64,000 bases of DNA, from assembly GCA_942492905.1 (NCBI GenBank), contig OW818657.1:1364001-1428000 (forward strand). Reading direction: 5' to 3'. The position numbers were made by a program, and so were the translations under genes. Each line of letters starts with the position of its first letter. The first letter of the stretch is position 1. This document shows, one piece after another, positions 35,115 through 43,237 of this stretch. A model generated the notes under the pieces. It was not told the origin of the DNA. It searched no databases and saw only the letters and a list, made by a program, of their open reading frames with translations. Origin of the DNA: CAIZWU01 sp942492905 (GTDB lineage: Bacteria; Verrucomicrobiota; Verrucomicrobiia; Verrucomicrobiales; V1-33).

Positions 35115-36692
35115 ATGTCCCTTTCTCCCCCCTCCCAGGACTGGATGGTGCTGCAATGCAGCGCCTGTGGCACCCGCATGAAAGCCCAGCGCGGCTTGGC
35201 TGCGGCTTCCCGGCTGCTGTGCCCGCAGTGTCATGCCCCCGTACCCTTTGAAAACGAAGACGCTGGTCCCGGGGAATCGGAGGAATTCCGGCCGTCCACG
35301 TTGCCCCCCCGGGAGCAGGGGATGCCTGCTTCGCATCTGCCATTGCCCCAGCGGGAGAGCCCTACCCTTCAAGGCGGCACTTACCCGGCCGGTCCGCGGC
35401 CTGTCCCGTCCCCTGCCGGGGAGATGGGCGGATCGCATCCGGAATTCCATGGCCGTCTGGAGGACGAAACGGAAGAGGAGGAAGACGGCGGGGAGGTTTT
35501 CCATGATCCAGCCTCCGGTGAACGCCGCCGGGTGAGGATCAAAAAGCGCCGGACGAAACGGGCCGAAGTGCAGCGGTACAAGGAACTGACGGATTGGGAT
35601 CAAAGTGAATTGACCGACATTCCCGAGGCGGAAATGGCGGCCGACATCTGGGCAGACGTGCGCCCCATCCCCGAGGATGTGGCTCCGGCCCAGGAAGAAA
35701 ATGAATACGTGGTGGAGTCCGTGGAGGGTGAAGACGGCCAGACCCGCACCACCAAAAAGAAGGTGCGCCGCCGCCGCCTGCTCCTCGGAGCCCGCCTTTT
35801 ATTCCAGCGTTTTACCTGGTTGTCCCGCTACTTGACGGCCGCGCTGGCGGTCGCGGTGGCGGCGGTGGCGATGTATGGATTTTATGTCTTCCGGCAACAA
35901 TATGAGGCTCCCCCGCTCCCGCCGGTCACCGAGCCGCCCATCGACCGCTCGGTGCTGACCCAGTATGACGAAGTGGGTGCTGAAAAGGCGGTGCGCGATT
36001 TCCTCGCTGCCGACGGTATTGAGGCCAAATTGGCTTTTGTCCGCCATCCGGACCGCATCCGTCCGATGATGAAACGCTGGTACCGCGGCGAACGCACCGC
36101 CGGTCCGTTGCAGGCCGGGGAGCCCACCATGCGGGATAAAAAGGGCGGTGAACCGGGCAGTGAGGGATATTACGTGATGCTGGCGATGCCGGTAATGGTG
36201 CCCGATCCCCTGAATCCCGGCAGCGTCTACGAAGAGATGACTTTCTTTGCCATCGAAGAAATCAGGAATGGACCTGAGAGCACATATCTGGTGGACTGGG
36301 AAACCTCCACCGGATACCAGGAATTGCCTCTGGAGACCTACAAGCAGACCATGCCGCCCGAGACTTACCCCTTCCGCATCTACATGAAGGCAGATAATTA
36401 TTACAATCACGGGTTCAGCGAAACCGATTGGCAATGTGTCGCCCTCTATTATCCGGGGCGGGATTTCCACCTCTACGGTTACATCAGCCGTAATTCACGG
36501 GACGGCCGCGACATGCTGCCGCTGGTCGGAGAAGGCCGGCGCGCCGGAATCATCGCCGAATTGGTCTACCCGCCCAACCCGGCTTCCCGGGATCAGGTCA
36601 TTGTAAAACGGTTGCTGCATTCTTCGTGGTTTTATGCCAAACCGGAGGACGCCCAGCCGGATCGACTGCAGCCTTCGGTCCTCTCCAACTGA
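35115..36692 (+). CDS. zinc-ribbon membrane protein, paralogue of the next gene
   Basis: 525 residues. N-terminal zinc ribbon (LQCSACGTRMKA and LLCPQCHAPVPF, C-x2-C twice, MJ0042-like), then a long acidic/basic disordered stretch (TEEEEDGGEVFHD, GERRRVRIKKRRTKRAEVQR), one membrane helix near residue 240 (LTAALAVAVAAVAMYGFYVF), and an extracytoplasmic C-terminal domain of about 250 residues (AKLAFVRHPDRIRPMMKRWY, LVDWETSTGYQELPLE, NYYNHGFSETDWQCVALYYP). The C-terminal domain is shared with the neighbouring gene, so the pair arose by duplication with different cytoplasmic parts. Not recognised as a named family; a cytoplasmic sensor/regulator coupled to an outside domain is inference. Confidence 0.8.
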   Translation: MSLSPPSQDWMVLQCSACGTRMKAQRGLAAASRLLCPQCHAPVPFENEDAGPGESEEFRPSTLPPREQGMPASHLPLPQRESPTLQGGTYPAGPRPVPSPAGEMGGSHPEFHGRLEDETEEEEDGGEVFHDPASGERRRVRIKKRRTKRAEVQRYKELTDWDQSELTDIPEAEMAADIWADVRPIPEDVAPAQEENEYVVESVEGEDGQTRTTKKKVRRRRLLLGARLLFQRFTWLSRYLTAALAVAVAAVAMYGFYVFRQQYEAPPLPPVTEPPIDRSVLTQYDEVGAEKAVRDFLAADGIEAKLAFVRHPDRIRPMMKRWYRGERTAGPLQAGEPTMRDKKGGEPGSEGYYVMLAMPVMVPDPLNPGSVYEEMTFFAIEEIRNGPESTYLVDWETSTGYQELPLETYKQTMPPETYPFRIYMKADNYYNHGFSETDWQCVALYYPGRDFHLYGYISRNSRDGRDMLPLVGEGRRAGIIAELVYPPNPASRDQVIVKRLLHSSWFYAKPEDAQPDRLQPSVLSN

Positions 36693-36702
36693 AGATTTGG
36701 TG

Positions 36703-38109
36703 ATGGCTAAACGAACCTATCAGCCCGATCCGGCGCCACAGCCGCCGCCCCCAGCCACTCCCCCGCTGGAATGGGAAGCCGATGCCGTGTCCGAAGCCCC
36801 GGCTGAACCTTGGGATCAGCAGGATCCTGGCAGTGCCGCGGACCATCCTCCCGAGGGGGATTCCACCGGGGCGGTGCTTCCTGAGGCCGGTCCTTCACGG
36901 CCCATTCCCCGGGCGTCCCGCGCAGATAGCTTCGAACAGAATCCGCTCTCCAACCTCCGCACGGCCTCCATCGAAGGAGTCGACCGGGCGGAACTGGATG
37001 ATAGCACCCGGGTCCGGGAGGCGCTGCGCAGCGTGATTGAACAGGGAGACAGCGTCAAGGATGCGGCCCGGGACTGGTACGTGGCCCCGAGTTCCGTCGC
37101 GGAGTGGCGCAACCGCTACCAGGATCTTCTCAAGGAAGATTCCCCGATGGAATTGTTGGAGGCCGACAGCGCTGCGAAGGATGCGGATCTGACTTACATC
37201 CCGGATGCCGCCCGCGAGATTTTCACGGAGAACTGGGATCGGTTGGTCACGGAAACCGCCGCTACCCCTTCTGATTTCCGCCAGAGCCCGCGTCAGATTT
37301 TCCTCCAGACCTCGCGGCTCACTTCATGGCTTTTCCAGGACGGACAGCTGGACCGCGGTATCCTGATCGGTGCCCTCAGCGGGCTGGTGGGATTGGCTAT
37401 CCTGACTTCTTTTTTGATGGCAGATTACAATGCCCCCCCCGTGGTGACGGTGCCTGAACCTCCACCCCGGGAGGATATCATGATCGATGAGGCCGCGGCC
37501 GTCGCCCAGTCCTTCTTTAAAGCCCCCAATTGGCAGGAGCGGTTGAAATTTGTCCGCCAACCTGAGGCGGTGCGCGAAATGATGGAAAATTACTACCGCG
37601 ATCATCCGGACGCTCCGATCAATGACGCGGCGCTTTCCCTCGCCATGCCGGTCCGGCATCTGGTAAATCTCAGTTTCGACGTCCCGTCGCTCAACCGCTC
37701 GCACTTTCTTTGTGTGGTGATCTCCAAAGGCCGGCATCTGGTGGACTGGGAAAGCTCCTCGCTCTACCAGGAAGCCCATCTGGCCAAGCTCCGTGCGGCC
37801 CGTTCGACCGAACCGGTCCGCATCGCGGTGACCGTCACCAAAAGCGAGGCCGCCAATTACTACAACTACGCCTTCCGCGATGCCACCCGCTGGGAATGTT
37901 ATCAACTGGGGTATCCCGGGCTGAACCTGAGCCTGTTCGGTTATGCCGCCAAGGATTCCAGCGACGCCATCACCTTGGATGCCATGCTGGGCATCGTGGA
38001 CAAACAGGCCGTGGTGATGGAGGTGCGCTTCCCGCCGGATTCTGCTACTGACAACCAGGTCGAAATCATCAGTGTGCTGCGGAGCGAATGGGTGCCGGAC
38101 GAGCCCTGA
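36703..38109 (+). CDS. membrane protein with N-terminal transposase-type HTH and paralogous C-terminal domain
   Basis: 468 residues from the ATG at 36703, 10 bp after the preceding stop. Pro-rich N-terminus; then a helix-turn-helix-like segment at about 105-145 (REALRSVIEQGDSVKDAARD then WYVAPSSVAEWRNRYQDLLK), like the HTH of transposases/sigma factors; one membrane helix near 235 (GALSGLVGLAILTSFLM); then the extracytoplasmic domain homologous to the preceding protein (RLKFVRQPEAVREMMENYYR, LVDWESSSLYQEAHLAK, NYYNYAFRDATRWECYQLGY, VVMEVRFPPDSATDNQVEII). A one-pass membrane DNA-binding regulator of CadC-like topology is possible, but no DNA target is known. Convergent with pbpC, 3 bp between stops. 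Confidence 0.8.
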   Translation: MAKRTYQPDPAPQPPPPATPPLEWEADAVSEAPAEPWDQQDPGSAADHPPEGDSTGAVLPEAGPSRPIPRASRADSFEQNPLSNLRTASIEGVDRAELDDSTRVREALRSVIEQGDSVKDAARDWYVAPSSVAEWRNRYQDLLKEDSPMELLEADSAAKDADLTYIPDAAREIFTENWDRLVTETAATPSDFRQSPRQIFLQTSRLTSWLFQDGQLDRGILIGALSGLVGLAILTSFLMADYNAPPVVTVPEPPPREDIMIDEAAAVAQSFFKAPNWQERLKFVRQPEAVREMMENYYRDHPDAPINDAALSLAMPVRHLVNLSFDVPSLNRSHFLCVVISKGRHLVDWESSSLYQEAHLAKLRAARSTEPVRIAVTVTKSEAANYYNYAFRDATRWECYQLGYPGLNLSLFGYAAKDSSDAITLDAMLGIVDKQAVVMEVRFPPDSATDNQVEIISVLRSEWVPDEP

Positions 38110-38112
38110 AGT

Positions 38113-40416
38113 TCATAGACGCCGCACCATGACCCAGGTGGTCATTTCACGGCCGGTGGCCGGATCGCGTGCCGTGAGGGTATGGCGCCCGGGGATCAGC
38201 AAGGCAGTGTGGTGATCGATTTTCAAGCTGGGCGAGGTCCAGACCACGGACTCCGTGGGAGGATTCACCCGCAGGGGCAGGACTTTCCCGCCCTGCGGCA
38301 GATCAGGATCCAGCAGCACCGTGGTGCCGGGCAGGGGACTGGTGATTTGCCATGCCACGCCGGAGGCGGAGGGGGCCGCGGCAATGGCGGCGGCGCCCAG
38401 CCAGTTCTCGGGACCGGCCAGCCAGGCGGCATACTCAGGAGCCAGCCGCACCCGCCCGGTGTGGTCATAACGGTCAGGATCAGCCGCCGCGGGAGCCAGA
38501 TCGCGGCGGAATTTCTCCACGACCACCGGACGCCGGGAGGCCCATTCCGCCGGCCGGGGTAGGCCGGTCAGGGGATCCACCTCCCGTTCCACAATGGAGG
38601 GAGGGCGCTCATACCATGAGGACGGGTACCGGGCGTCCAGCCACGTGAAAATATCGCGGAAAACCGGGGCGGCTCCCGTGACTCCGCTGACTCCCCGCAT
38701 CGGCGAGTTGTCGAAGTTTCCCACCCAGACCCCCACGGTGAAGGCTGCGTTATAGCCGATCGCCCAGTTGTCCCGGTAATCGGTGCTGGTGCCGGTTTTC
38801 ACGGCACAGGGAAAGGGCAGGCGCAGGGCGGAATCAGTGCCGAATGTCCGGGCTCTGGCGGTGTTGTCCGAGAGAATGTCCGCCAGCAGCCAGCAGGCAT
38901 CCGGATCATACAATTGCTGGCCACTGGACTCTGCCTGAACGGGCGTGAACTGCAGCGGAATCGACCGGCCGAGGCGGGCGAGGGTGCTGTAGGCGGCGGT
39001 GAGTTCGAGCAGGGTGACTTCGCCGCCGCCGATTGTCAGGCCCAGACCGTAGTCAGTGGCTGGTTTGGTCAGGGTGGTCAGGCCGGCCGACTGCAGACTG
39101 GTCACGAGGGCCTCCGGTCCGCCATGGGATTCCAGAATTCTGACGGCACTCAGATTCAGGCTATTGGCGAGGGCGGTGCGCAGGGAAACGGGTCCCGCGG
39201 CCCGGTGATGATAGTTCTGCGGCCGGTAGAGCCCAGTGGCGGTCATATACTCCACCGGCAGATCGGGGATGATAGTGGCCGGACTCAGATCCTGCTGCAG
39301 TGCCAGTAGATAGGTAAAGGGCTTCAGCGCCGAGCCGGGCGACCGCCGGGCGGTGGCTCCATTCACCTGGCCCGTGCCGGCGGCTTCGTAGTCCCGGCTG
39401 CCGACCAACGCGCGGATTTCGCCCGTGGCGTTGTCGATCACCACCACGGCGGCCTGACTGACATTCCGGCCGTTGAGCCGGTTCAAGCGGTCGGCGATAC
39501 TGCGCTCACAGATCTGCTGGATATTCAAATCGAGTGAGGTCCGCCAATCGCCTTCCTCAGGCGCGACGGTTTCCGGCCCGGCAGCGCGTTGCAGCATCAG
39601 GTCGGCAAAGTGAGGCGCGGCAAAACTGCCATAATGCCGCCGCAAGCGCAGCGGTTCGGCGCGCGCCCGGTCCGCCGTGGCTGCATCAATCCGGCCCAGC
39701 GTCTGGAGCCGTTCCAGAATCCATTGTTGTCGTTTCGTGGGCCGCGTGGCATCGCGCCAGGGATTCAGCCGGGTGGGCGCCTGAGGCAGGCCGGCGAGAA
39801 AGGCGCATTCAGCGAGGCTGCAGTCCCCCAGCGGCTTTCCAAAATACCCCTGCGCGGCTGCGGCGGGCCCCCGGTGCAGGTTCCCGTAATCAAGGCGGGC
39901 GAGATATTGCTCCAAAATCTTTCCTTTGGTCCAGGTCATTTCAACCCGGCGGGCTGTTAACATTTCCAAGAGCTTGGTCTTCCAGGTGCGCGGCCGGGGA
40001 TGGGACAGTTTAACCAGTTGCTGGGTGATAGTACTGGCCCCGGAGACGCTGCGGCCCGCCTGCACGCCGTCCCGGAGAGCCCGTCCCAAGGCGAGCGGAT
40101 CGATCCCGCCATGGGAGTAAAATCGATGATCCTCCGCGGCCAGAGTGGCTTCTATCAAAAAGGACGGGATTTCAGACAGGGAAAGCGTCTCCCCGGCCCG
40201 GTGGCTTCCGGCCAGCAACCGCCGGAGAGGAGTGCCATGGCGGTCGGTCAGCCGCACTCCGGAAGGCACCGGACGGTTCAGGGCTTCCGGCCACGGCACC
40301 GCCCATGGCAGCAGAAAATAACCGGCCAATCCTGTGGCCAGCGCCACCGCCAACCAGCGCTGCACACGCTTCCAGCGTGATTTGGGTGGCTTTTCAGGCG
40401 GAAGGGACATCGCCAT
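38113..40416 (-). CDS. pbpC: penicillin-binding protein 1C (bifunctional transglycosylase/transpeptidase)
   Basis: 767 residues. N-terminal membrane anchor (about 18-42), then a GT51 transglycosylase domain (about 55-250) with the catalytic Glu in LAAEDHRFYSHGGIDPLA and ASTITQQLVKL, then a penicillin-binding transpeptidase domain with the S-x-x-K in SPGSALKPF near 360, ANSLNLSAV and the KTGTS motif near 537. The C-terminus carries a BiPBP_C-type domain (WQITSPLPGTTVLLDPDLPQ). This is the layout of class A PBP 1C, which polymerises glycan strands and may cross-link them in the periplasm. PBP1C is often encoded next to an alpha-2-macroglobulin; none is adjacent here. An ATG two codons later (40410) is also possible. 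Confidence 0.95.
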   Translation of the reverse strand: MAMSLPPEKPPKSRWKRVQRWLAVALATGLAGYFLLPWAVPWPEALNRPVPSGVRLTDRHGTPLRRLLAGSHRAGETLSLSEIPSFLIEATLAAEDHRFYSHGGIDPLALGRALRDGVQAGRSVSGASTITQQLVKLSHPRPRTWKTKLLEMLTARRVEMTWTKGKILEQYLARLDYGNLHRGPAAAAQGYFGKPLGDCSLAECAFLAGLPQAPTRLNPWRDATRPTKRQQWILERLQTLGRIDAATADRARAEPLRLRRHYGSFAAPHFADLMLQRAAGPETVAPEEGDWRTSLDLNIQQICERSIADRLNRLNGRNVSQAAVVVIDNATGEIRALVGSRDYEAAGTGQVNGATARRSPGSALKPFTYLLALQQDLSPATIIPDLPVEYMTATGLYRPQNYHHRAAGPVSLRTALANSLNLSAVRILESHGGPEALVTSLQSAGLTTLTKPATDYGLGLTIGGGEVTLLELTAAYSTLARLGRSIPLQFTPVQAESSGQQLYDPDACWLLADILSDNTARARTFGTDSALRLPFPCAVKTGTSTDYRDNWAIGYNAAFTVGVWVGNFDNSPMRGVSGVTGAAPVFRDIFTWLDARYPSSWYERPPSIVEREVDPLTGLPRPAEWASRRPVVVEKFRRDLAPAAADPDRYDHTGRVRLAPEYAAWLAGPENWLGAAAIAAAPSASGVAWQITSPLPGTTVLLDPDLPQGGKVLPLRVNPPTESVVWTSPSLKIDHHTALLIPGRHTLTARDPATGREMTTWVMVRRL

Positions 40417-40480
40417 AACCTGCGCGGATTTCCGGATTTGTCCCGCGCATCCTTCGCCGGATTGCCGGGGTTGCGACCCA

Positions 40481-43231
40481 CTACGCCGGGATCATGCAGG
40501 CCTCTTCCAAGGCGGCCTTGAGCCGTTGGAGCAGGGCTGGATCGGTGATTTTTTTGCCGTCCTGACCAGTCAGGCAGAAGGAATCGATCGCCGCTCCCTT
40601 TTCTGTGTTGATGCGGGCGTGGGTGATTTCGAGGCCGAACTTCCCGATGGTATCAAATACTTGGAACAACAGCCCGATCCTGTCCACCGCCTGGATTTCG
40701 ACCACGGTGTAATCGCGGTGCTGTTCATTGGTCATATAAACCCGCATGGGGAATTCGCGGCGCCAGCCCGGCAGGGGTTCGGGTTCTTCCTTCAGGCGTT
40801 TGGCGATCAGCGCCGCGAAGTCGATCGCTTCGCCCATGCAGGCGCGGGCAATCAGTTCCCCTACGCCTTTGATCTGTTTCTCATCCCGCACTGGCTCGAA
40901 GTCGGTGGTGCACACGCGGAAGATGTCCAGCACCAGCTGGTCGGCCCGCAGGAAGAAGTCGGCGCGCAGAATGTTCAGGGAATTGGCGGCGAGGGCTCCC
41001 GCGATTTTCGACAGCAGCATCTGGCGGTCCCAGGTGCAGAGGATCAGTTCGCTGGAGCCTTGTTCCGGACGGGCGGTCCATTTCAGCACCGGAGTCAGGG
41101 CGCTGGCGCGGTCGTCTTTGCGTTGCTGCCGGTAGAAGGCCCGGAAAGCCTTCAGGTGCCGGGCAATGCTGGTCGGGGTGCGGTGTGCCAGATAACGTTC
41201 CGGCATCGCACTGAAGTGGGCATCGATTTCCGGACCGTAGGATTCGTCCAGCAGGGCGAGGGTCGCGCTGCGCTGGTCTGCCAGGGGCAGCGGACTGCGG
41301 AAGGCGGCCTGATCCGCGAAGTATTCCGCGGTGGCCTGGTAGAGTTGGCGCACCAGCGATTCCTTCCAATCCGTCCAGCCGGCTTCATTGGTGGCGCGGG
41401 AGTCGGCGTAGGTGTGGAGGAAAAGGGAATCCAGCCACTCGCGCCGGCGCACGATTTTGGCAAAACCGGCGATGACTTCCGGATCCTCCAGATTCCGCGT
41501 CGTGGCGGTGTGCCAGAACAGCAGATGGTTATCGACGAGGAAGAGCAGCTTGTTGCGGCGGGTATCCGGCACTTGGAGGCGGCGGCAGACCTGGTCCGCC
41601 AGTTCGGTGCTGGCATCGGCATGTTTGCGTACGCCTTCGGCCCGGCCGGTATCATGCATCAGCAGCGCGGCATACAGCACAAAAGGGTCTTCCAGATCGT
41701 GGAAGAGTTTTTGGTGGAAGGCCAGTTTAGGGTTTTTGTTATCACTGAGCTCGTCCAGGCGTTCCAGGCACTTCAGAGTATGTTCGTCAGCGGTGTAGCG
41801 ATGGAAAAATTCGTGCTGCACCAGATCGGTCAGTTCACCGAATTCCGGCAGGTAGCGGCCGAGGAAACCGACGCGGTGCATTTGCCGCAGGGTGGCTCCC
41901 ACTTCGCCCTTCCGGCTCAGGATGGCCTCGAAGGTCTCACGGTTGGCGGTGCGGTAGCGGAAGGTGCGGTTGATCAGGCCATAGTGTTCCTTGAAGAGCT
42001 GGCGGATCTGCGGGCTGAGCTTGAGACGGCGGAGCTGGCAGTGCTGGAAGAGCCGCATCATCCGGCCGCTGTCCTCCGTGAATATGGTGTCGCTGACCGG
42101 GAAGATGAATCCGTCCCGGCTGTAGAAACCGTCAAAGCTTTCCCGTTTGGCGCCTTTGCGCAGGGCGAGGAAGCTGAAGATGCCATCCTTCTCCTCGACT
42201 TTCTCCAGTTCAAAACGCTCCATCAGGGAGAGGTTGTGCTGATAGAGATTCCGGGCGTGGTGATAGTAGTCACGCATGAAAGTCTCGCACCGCTGGACGA
42301 TGCGCCGGCCTGGATAGCCAAAGTTGGTGGCGACCACCCCCTGGGCCCGCAGAGTCAGGATATCACTGGCGCGTTTTTCGGTGTAATGCAGATCATTGCG
42401 CACCCGGAGGAGGAAATCATGCGCCTTGATGATCTCCTGTCCGGCGATGCGGGAGAAGATCCGCTGTTTGATCAGGTCCTCCATGCTGGAGGTGCCCAGC
42501 TTTACCCGGCAGCACCAGAGGATATTATGATAGTCCCGCAGGCCGCCGCAGCCGTTTTTCAGATGGGGTTCCTGCAGATAAACCGTGTGGCTCTGCTTGG
42601 CATGGCGGTCATGCAGGTCGGTGGCGCGGAACTTCAGGAACTCCGTGGCCTTCCCCTTGCCCTCAAGGCATTGTTTGGGAAATCCCGCCGCGAACTGGTC
42701 ATACAAGGCTTGGTCCCCGGTGATGAACCGGTGGTCCAGCAGGGCAGTCTTGGTCTGGTGGTCGGCATTGGCCTGGGCATAGGTTTCCTTGAGCGTCCGC
42801 ACGGCGTGGCCGATCTTGAAGCCGACATCCCACAGCATGTAGAGCACTTTTTCGATGACGTCCTTGGTGCGGCCGGAAAGTTCCCGTCCGCCCCGCTCCG
42901 GATGCAGGAAGAGCAGATCCACGTCACTGCCGGGGTTCAGCAGGCCCCGGCCATAACCACCGGTGGCCACGAGAGTGACCCGCACTTCCGCTGCGCTTTT
43001 TTCGAGGGCTCCCGCAAAAAGATTGTGCAGAACCACATCCAGCAGGGTGCTGCGCTGGGTGCAGACATCAGTGCCGCTGGCCCCTGACTTGTGCGCCAGG
43101 CGGATGCGGTGTTCCTCCTTTTTGAGGAAGCTGCGGTAACGTTTGATCAGGTCGGCCTGCACCTGATCCGGTTCGGGGGCCAAGGCCTTGCGGGCATGGG
43201 CCTCGACTTTTTCGAGATGGCGGGCCGGCAT
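40481..43231 (-). CDS. glnD: [protein-PII] uridylyltransferase/uridylyl-removing enzyme
   Basis: 916 residues, slightly longer than E. coli GlnD (890). The nucleotidyltransferase motif is GGYGRGLLNPGSDVDLLFLH near residue 92, the HD domain has YTADEHTLKCL and MHDTGRAE (HD near 523, where HDIGKG is the textbook form), and two C-terminal ACT domains start near 755 (LILCTWDRQMLLSKIAGAL) and 840 (TVVEIQAVDRIGLLFQVFDT). GlnD senses glutamine through the ACT domains and adds or removes UMP on PII proteins, controlling nitrogen metabolism. No glnB, amtB or ntrBC sits next to it. The GT39-like gene stop is 7 bp upstream, so the two may be co-transcribed. Confidence 0.95.
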   Translation of the reverse strand: MPARHLEKVEAHARKALAPEPDQVQADLIKRYRSFLKKEEHRIRLAHKSGASGTDVCTQRSTLLDVVLHNLFAGALEKSAAEVRVTLVATGGYGRGLLNPGSDVDLLFLHPERGGRELSGRTKDVIEKVLYMLWDVGFKIGHAVRTLKETYAQANADHQTKTALLDHRFITGDQALYDQFAAGFPKQCLEGKGKATEFLKFRATDLHDRHAKQSHTVYLQEPHLKNGCGGLRDYHNILWCCRVKLGTSSMEDLIKQRIFSRIAGQEIIKAHDFLLRVRNDLHYTEKRASDILTLRAQGVVATNFGYPGRRIVQRCETFMRDYYHHARNLYQHNLSLMERFELEKVEEKDGIFSFLALRKGAKRESFDGFYSRDGFIFPVSDTIFTEDSGRMMRLFQHCQLRRLKLSPQIRQLFKEHYGLINRTFRYRTANRETFEAILSRKGEVGATLRQMHRVGFLGRYLPEFGELTDLVQHEFFHRYTADEHTLKCLERLDELSDNKNPKLAFHQKLFHDLEDPFVLYAALLMHDTGRAEGVRKHADASTELADQVCRRLQVPDTRRNKLLFLVDNHLLFWHTATTRNLEDPEVIAGFAKIVRRREWLDSLFLHTYADSRATNEAGWTDWKESLVRQLYQATAEYFADQAAFRSPLPLADQRSATLALLDESYGPEIDAHFSAMPERYLAHRTPTSIARHLKAFRAFYRQQRKDDRASALTPVLKWTARPEQGSSELILCTWDRQMLLSKIAGALAANSLNILRADFFLRADQLVLDIFRVCTTDFEPVRDEKQIKGVGELIARACMGEAIDFAALIAKRLKEEPEPLPGWRREFPMRVYMTNEQHRDYTVVEIQAVDRIGLLFQVFDTIGKFGLEITHARINTEKGAAIDSFCLTGQDGKKITDPALLQRLKAALEEACMIPA

Positions 43232-43237
43232 GGGAAA

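Noticed and set aside
40334..43087. 917-residue plus-strand frame
   Set aside because: Antisense shadow of glnD, which has NTase, HD and ACT motifs.
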